Assembly: GCA_020436835.1 (NCBI GenBank)
Contig: JAGQWZ010000030.1
Span: 1 to 45,645, forward strand
Source of the DNA: Saprospiraceae bacterium
GTDB taxonomy: Bacteria; Bacteroidota; Bacteroidia; Chitinophagales; Saprospiraceae
Direction of reading: 5' to 3'
DNA: 45,645 bases
This document shows positions 42,255-45,645 of the stretch, piece by piece. The translations under genes and the position numbers were made by a program. Under the pieces are notes generated by a model that was not told the DNA's origin, did no database searches, and saw only the letters and a program-made list of their open reading frames with translations. Position 1 is the first letter of the stretch. Each line of letters opens with the position of its first letter.

Positions 42255-43259
42255 TTACTGTAAGTACATTAGGTGACAACCTCTAATGTCACTTTGTTCC
42301 AATCTCCCTACAATTTCAAAAGAACCGTCCCTGTGTTTTATACCAAGGTCACTCGTGGAGATAAAGCAACAGGTATCAATATTTGCCAGATCAATAATAT
42401 TTACCACTCCCACTTTGCCCGGTTTGGATTCAGTCAGCGGATCATTAATCTCTCTCATACTCACGCTCATGCTTGAAGGAGGAACAAATTTCCCGTTAAA
42501 GTCTGAGTATGCCTGAGACATTAGCTCCGTCATTCCATATTCTGAATAGATATTTCCGGTGCCAAATTGTGTAGCCAGATAAGAATGAAGGTCAGTCCGG
42601 GACAACTCTTGTCCTCTGCCCTTCATGCCACCTGTTTCCAGTATAATCGTGTCATCAGGAAGACTCGTGTTAAATTTTGTGGCAAAGTCCAAAAGAGCAA
42701 AGGTGACCCCGATAAAAAGAATCCTCTGTTCTCCTGCTGCTTTAAGAAGATCGTGTTGCAACTGGGCAAAATCATGCAGATAAAAACCTTGTGACTGCTG
42801 CGTATGATCCATAAACCCCCTGACCATCGTAACCAGAGAACTATCTCCTGCCTCCAGGTAATTAGGCAACAGTGCAAAAATCCGGAAGTCCTTCAAGGAG
42901 CCGAATCGCTGCTCAAATAATTGGATGGTGTGCATTTGATAGTCAGTCACAGAACGCACCCAGTGCTGGGACCGGATGGAGGAGCTCGTACCTGAACTTC
43001 TAAAGATGACCTCTGGATGCCAGGAACCACACCGGACCGGGGTGTCTTTGAAGGCGGTAACCGGTAAAAAAGGAAGACAAGCCCAATCTCCGGGATCAAA
43101 TGTACGGTCAAACGCATCCAGAAACCGCTTGTACACCTCACAGCTGTTCCGTTGAAAGTCATATGCCTGTTCAACGGCACGGGAAAATTCAAATTTAGGG
43201 TTCTGATATTGAGTGCTGCCGGCTCTAAGGGCAAAAACCTCCTCGTTCATCGACTTCAT
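42255..43259 (-). CDS. LuxE/PaaK-like acyl-protein synthetase family protein
   Basis: 334 residues with no signal peptide. Residues 87-94 (RSSGTSSS) are the adenylate-forming family's P-loop-like motif; later ILETGGMKGRG and YSEYGMTELMSQAY are the other ATP/adenylate motifs, as in LuxE. LuxE-type enzymes activate fatty acids and transfer them to a protein Cys or a thioester. In Bacteroidota such proteins are common outside lux operons, with unknown substrates, often annotated acyl transferase. It is convergent with the PDZ gene and divergent from the lipoprotein gene at 43329. The start may be ATG 43259 or 43250. Confidence 0.85.
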   Translation of the reverse strand: MKSMNEEVFALRAGSTQYQNPKFEFSRAVEQAYDFQRNSCEVYKRFLDAFDRTFDPGDWACLPFLPVTAFKDTPVRCGSWHPEVIFRSSGTSSSIRSQHWVRSVTDYQMHTIQLFEQRFGSLKDFRIFALLPNYLEAGDSSLVTMVRGFMDHTQQSQGFYLHDFAQLQHDLLKAAGEQRILFIGVTFALLDFATKFNTSLPDDTIILETGGMKGRGQELSRTDLHSYLATQFGTGNIYSEYGMTELMSQAYSDFNGKFVPPSSMSVSMREINDPLTESKPGKVGVVNIIDLANIDTCCFISTSDLGIKHRDGSFEIVGRLEQSDIRGCHLMYLQ

Positions 43260-43328
43260 GACGTAAAATTTGTAAATTCAATCGTTTCTTAGCAAACCAT
43301 CAATCGAATATTATCGTTTTTATTATCG

Positions 43329-43808
43329 ATGAGGAATATTTTATTCGCTTTTCTACTTGTTGGGTTATTCCTGGGCGGATGTATTAAAGCGCCAGATTAT
43401 CCACTGGAGCCGGTGATCGAATTTGCTGGATTAACGAAAGACACCTTAGACCAGGATCAGTTTAACACTGATTCATTGATCGTTGTCCTGAATTTTACGG
43501 ATGGAGACGGAGATCTTGGAAGTGAAAATGATGTGAATGTTTTCATAGTCGATCGAAGAACAGATTTTATCTCTGACCGGTTCAGGATCCCACGACTCGA
43601 CAAGGCGGGATCAAACAATGGCATTTCCGGAGAATTGTACCTTACGTTATATACCACCTGTTGTACCTATCCCAATGGTGCTCCACCTTGTGAACCATCC
43701 ACTGAATTTCCTACCAACACGTTATCGTATGAGATCTACATTGTCGATCAAGCCGGAAACCGGAGTAATTCAGTGATCACGCCTGAAATTGTAATACGCT
43801 GCAATTAA
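43329..43808 (+). CDS. Saprospiraceae-type small lipoprotein
   Basis: 159 residues: signal segment MRNILFAFLLVGLFLGGC with lipobox LGGC (Cys18), then a mature beta-rich domain with a DGDGDLG acidic loop, a CCTYP pair and a final Cys. Proteins of this shape occur widely in Bacteroidota; no function is known. It stands alone, 69 bases from the divergent LuxE-like gene. Confidence 0.7.
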   Translation: MRNILFAFLLVGLFLGGCIKAPDYPLEPVIEFAGLTKDTLDQDQFNTDSLIVVLNFTDGDGDLGSENDVNVFIVDRRTDFISDRFRIPRLDKAGSNNGISGELYLTLYTTCCTYPNGAPPCEPSTEFPTNTLSYEIYIVDQAGNRSNSVITPEIVIRCN

Positions 43809-43944
43809 CTAAAGTCTCCCGAAGCAAAATCTGGCATTATCACAAAGGGGATTCCCCAGGGAGGATCTTGAAATACTAACGCTGATTCGCTGATTGGTTC
43901 TTTATCGGTAGACTTCACTGAAAAGCTTCGGCCTCCGTGCCGCA

Positions 43945-43981
43945 GGCTATAGCCAACGGCGTCGCCAGAGCAAAGGCTATA
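43945..43981. repeat. structured palindromic element between convergent genes
   Basis: GGCTATAGCC (43945-43954) is a perfect palindrome, and TATAGCC (43948-43954) pairs with GGCTATA (43975-43981) around an inner GGCG/CGCC stem (43958-43966). Just left lies CTTCGGCCTCCGTGCCGCAG. Such high-GC palindromes downstream of genes in Bacteroidota are often dispersed repeats or bidirectional terminators. Only one copy is present here, so family status is untested. Confidence 0.4.
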
Positions 43982-43994
43982 TATGTATTATCTA

Positions 43995-44360
43995 CTAGGA
44001 GGATGTCTCTTTCAGCGCCTGTTTAGCCGCTTCAACGGTCTTTTTGCTGTTTCCTATATAAATTTCCCCATTTATGAAAATAACGGGGCGGGAGAGAAAG
44101 GTATATTCCTCCAAAATAAGCCTTCGATAGTCTGGCTCCGTCAATGTCTTTTCATGCAATCCCATAGCCCGGTATTTCATCGCTCTCCTACTGAAGAGTG
44201 CCTCAAAACTGCCAGCTTTTTCTCTCATTTGATCCAACTGCTCAGGAGATATTTTACTGGTCTTGATGTCTTGCAACTCAAATCCCTCACCGTTGTTCAG
44301 TTCACCAATGATGCGCTGACAGGTACTGCAGGTACCCAGGTGATATATCTTATTCTTCAT
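43995..44360 (-). CDS. ArsC/Spx-family thioredoxin-fold protein
   Basis: 121 residues from ATG 44360, which starts MKNKIYHLGTCSTCQRI with Cys11 and Cys14 in a CxxC; the longer frame to 44417 overlaps the upstream gene and adds a non-family extension. The Spx/ArsC fold is completed by FSRRAMKYRAMGL and SRPVIFINGEIYIGNSKKT. Some members reduce arsenate with one Cys, others (Spx) contact RNA polymerase. CxxC is unlike plasmid ArsC (single Cys) and closer to the ArsC-like/Spx group, so function is open. It lies 10 bases downstream of the transaldolase-type gene, in one operon. Confidence 0.8.
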   Translation of the reverse strand: MKNKIYHLGTCSTCQRIIGELNNGEGFELQDIKTSKISPEQLDQMREKAGSFEALFSRRAMKYRAMGLHEKTLTEPDYRRLILEEYTFLSRPVIFINGEIYIGNSKKTVEAAKQALKETSS

Positions 44361-44370
44361 TAGGAAAAAC

Positions 44371-45027
44371 TTAGCTGTTAGCTTTCCGGTGATCCGCCAA
44401 AAACTTTTCCAAACCAATATCCGTCAGAGGGTGCTTCAGCAGACCCAGAATAGAATCCAGGGGACAGGTCACAACATCTGCTCCTGCCCGGGCTGCTTCA
44501 ACAATTGACTTTGAAGAACGAATAGAAGCGGCAAGAATTTCAGTTTCATATCCCTGAATAGCATAAATCTCGGCGATCTCCCGGATCAGATCTTTGCCTT
44601 CCCAGTTGATATCGTCTATGCGACCTATAAAAGGACTTAGATAAGTAGCACCGGCTTTGGCCGCGAGAATAGCCTGTCCGGCAGAAAACACCAGTGTACA
44701 GTTTGTACGAATCCCATTGTCAGAAAAGTACCGGAGGGCCTTCACTCCATCTTTGATCATAGGCACTTTAACGACAATATTGGGGGCAAGTTGAGCTAGT
44801 ACTTCACCTTCTTTCACGATACCGTCAAAGTCGGTCGCAATAACTTCAGCACTGACATCTCCATCCACCAAATCACAGATGGTCACATAATGCTTAAAAA
44901 TTCTATCCTGGCCGGAAATACCTTCTTTTGCCATTAAAGATGGATTGGTGGTGACTCCATCAAGTACACCTAAATCCTTGGCTTCTTTTATTTGATCGAG
45001 ATTGGCGGTATCTATAAAAAATTTCAT
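44371..45027 (-). CDS. tal: transaldolase/fructose-6-phosphate aldolase family (TalC type)
   Basis: 218 residues, standard for the short class. The Schiff-base Lys87 sits in NIVVKVPM; the N-terminal [20 protein letters not shown] and GVTTNPSL (substrate-phosphate side) are typical. The residue pointing at the active site in the [11 protein letters not shown] motif is Phe133; the aldolase FSA has Tyr in that position and true transaldolases have Phe, so transaldolase activity (pentose-phosphate pathway) is more likely than fructose-6-phosphate aldolase. It has an upstream -7 box (45055-45062) and is followed by the ArsC/Spx-like gene. Confidence 0.9.
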   Translation of the reverse strand: MKFFIDTANLDQIKEAKDLGVLDGVTTNPSLMAKEGISGQDRIFKHYVTICDLVDGDVSAEVIATDFDGIVKEGEVLAQLAPNIVVKVPMIKDGVKALRYFSDNGIRTNCTLVFSAGQAILAAKAGATYLSPFIGRIDDINWEGKDLIREIAEIYAIQGYETEILAASIRSSKSIVEAARAGADVVTCPLDSILGLLKHPLTDIGLEKFLADHRKANS

Positions 45028-45054
45028 TGTCTGTTAAATTCTTAAATAATTGCG

Positions 45055-45062
45055 CAAAGGTA
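45055..45062 (-). promoter_or_regulatory. -7 box of the transaldolase gene
   Basis: TACCTTTG on the minus strand matches TAnnTTTG, 27 bases before ATG 45027. No -33 match at normal spacing. Confidence 0.45.
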
Positions 45063-45118
45063 CTGGAATTAAGTAATTCGTGCGCGGATTGGTCCAAATT
45101 GTGCCGGACTGAAAATAC

Positions 45119-45217
45119 AAAGAGTGAGAAACCATACCGGTCGCTACAACCTCCTACCCTTGCTGCATTTCTGCCCTGGGGGAGTTTAGAGGGAGCTGAC
45201 CGTACGGTCCTCACTCA
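45119..45217 (-). ncRNA. ffs: bacterial signal recognition particle RNA (small type)
   Basis: About 100 nucleotides on the minus strand. The domain IV core reads CTCCCCCAGG, GCAGAAATGC, AGCAAGGGTA: the two bulged internal loops that bind Ffh around an apical tetraloop. The ends close by GAGTGAG (5', complement of 45210-45216) with CTCACTC (3', complement of 45122-45128). The preceding GGACCGTACGGTC and the later GTAGCGACC also fit Bacteroidota SRP RNAs. The apical loop here is GAAA closed by A-U, in place of the common GGAA. It works with Ffh in co-translational membrane targeting and lies between the transaldolase and pseudouridine-synthase genes. Confidence 0.9.
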
Positions 45218-45222
45218 GACTG

Positions 45223-45254
45223 CAAAAGTACAGGATTCTTTTAAATAGGCAATA
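45223..45254 (-). promoter_or_regulatory. promoter of the SRP RNA gene
   Basis: On the minus strand TTG (45252-45254), a 21-base spacer, then TACTTTTG (45223-45230): the full Bacteroidota -33/-7 arrangement. Initiation about 6 bases downstream coincides with the 5' end of the predicted SRP RNA stem. The only promoter in the window where both elements fit. Confidence 0.7.
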
Positions 45255-45286
45255 GAGAATTCTATAAAGCAGAGATCGGTAATAAT

Positions 45287-45645
45287 TTAGAAATAAACCC
45301 ACGGTTCAGCATCCGGAACAGGGGCAATGATCCTGATTTTTTTCGTAGTCACCGGATGGATGAACTCGAGCTGCCGACAATGGAGACATATCCGGGTAGG
45401 ATCAAACGCTTTTCCACCATACTTAAGGTCTCCAAGAATCGGTGCGTTCAGTGTTTGCATGGCCACCCTCAATTGGTGAGATCGGCCCGTGTGCGGAGTT
45501 AGTTCAGTTAACGTGTACGTATCAAAAGAGCCAATTACCCGAAATTCGGTAATCGCCTGCTTCGCCCCATGACCGAGTTCTTGGCGGACCTGCACCATAT
45601 TTCTGTGAGAATCTTTTAAAAGGATTTGCTCCAACCGGCCCTCCC
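45287..45645 (-). CDS. RluA-family pseudouridine synthase (C-terminal part)
   Basis: The frame runs off the right edge; about 119 residues of the C-terminus are present. The family motif TPHTGRSHQLRVAM (usually GRTHQIRVH) and LGDLKYGG, LHCRQLEFIHPV follow RluA/RluC/RluD enzymes, which convert specific uridines of rRNA or tRNA to pseudouridine. The catalytic Asp motif (HRLD) would lie outside the window, so the specific target is unknown. It starts upstream of the window on the minus strand; the visible codons just before 45634 (EGRLEQILLKD) continue the domain. Confidence 0.9.
   Translation of the reverse strand, partial: EGRLEQILLKDSHRNMVQVRQELGHGAKQAITEFRVIGSFDTYTLTELTPHTGRSHQLRVAMQTLNAPILGDLKYGGKAFDPTRICLHCRQLEFIHPVTTKKIRIIAPVPDAEPWVYF

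Overview
The window is a chromosomal segment of a Bacteroidota bacterium, most likely of the Saprospiria/Saprospiraceae type. Evidence: type IX secretion (T9SS) C-terminal sorting domains, the gliding protein GldC, HYR-like cysteine-rich secreted repeat proteins, CcmB/C/D heme handling, a CzcA pump fused to TolC, and -7 promoter boxes of the form TAnnTTTG in front of many genes. No phage, integrase, intact transposase, CRISPR array, rRNA or tRNA was seen. One structural RNA, the SRP RNA, lies near the right end.

Layout. 0-7 kb: the tail of a secreted repeat protein, an AspT/YidE-type transporter with TrkA_C domains, a multipass membrane protein between two inverted copies of a 22-bp repeat, and a large cytosolic protein of unknown role. 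7-14 kb: a peptidoglycan-active enzyme, then a heavy-metal efflux set (small His-rich secreted protein, CzcA-TolC fusion, CzcB). 14-24 kb: secreted or exported proteins (FG-GAP propeller, SGNH hydrolase, a 1477-residue T9SS cargo, a c-type-heme-like lipoprotein, a GH92 glycosidase). 24-30 kb: OsmC, then a minus-strand run of Lrp/AsnC regulator, TraB, an SDR-like protein and GldC, followed by glutamate dehydrogenase, CcmD and CcmC.

30-37 kb: a TPR histidine kinase, a LytTR response regulator, a bare LuxR-type HTH protein, an S74-chaperone fibre protein, a CBS protein and apparent gene debris lie between ccmC and ccmB, which are usually neighbours. 37-42 kb: an amidase, then a BlaI repressor, an M56 membrane protease with a proline-rich and coiled-coil tail, and a PDZ/T9SS surface protein, preceded by two near-identical 16-bp dyads. 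42-45.6 kb: a LuxE-like acyl-protein synthetase, a lipoprotein, an ArsC/Spx-like protein, a transaldolase-type enzyme, the SRP RNA and a partial RluA-type pseudouridine synthase.

The points most worth a second look are the BlaI-M56-PDZ operon with its operators and internal repeats, the Glu-to-Gln change at the general-acid position of the GH92 enzyme (a hallmark of mannose-phosphate uncapping enzymes), the split ccm locus, the signal peptide inside the CzcA-TolC fusion, and two short inverted-repeat elements in intergenic DNA.
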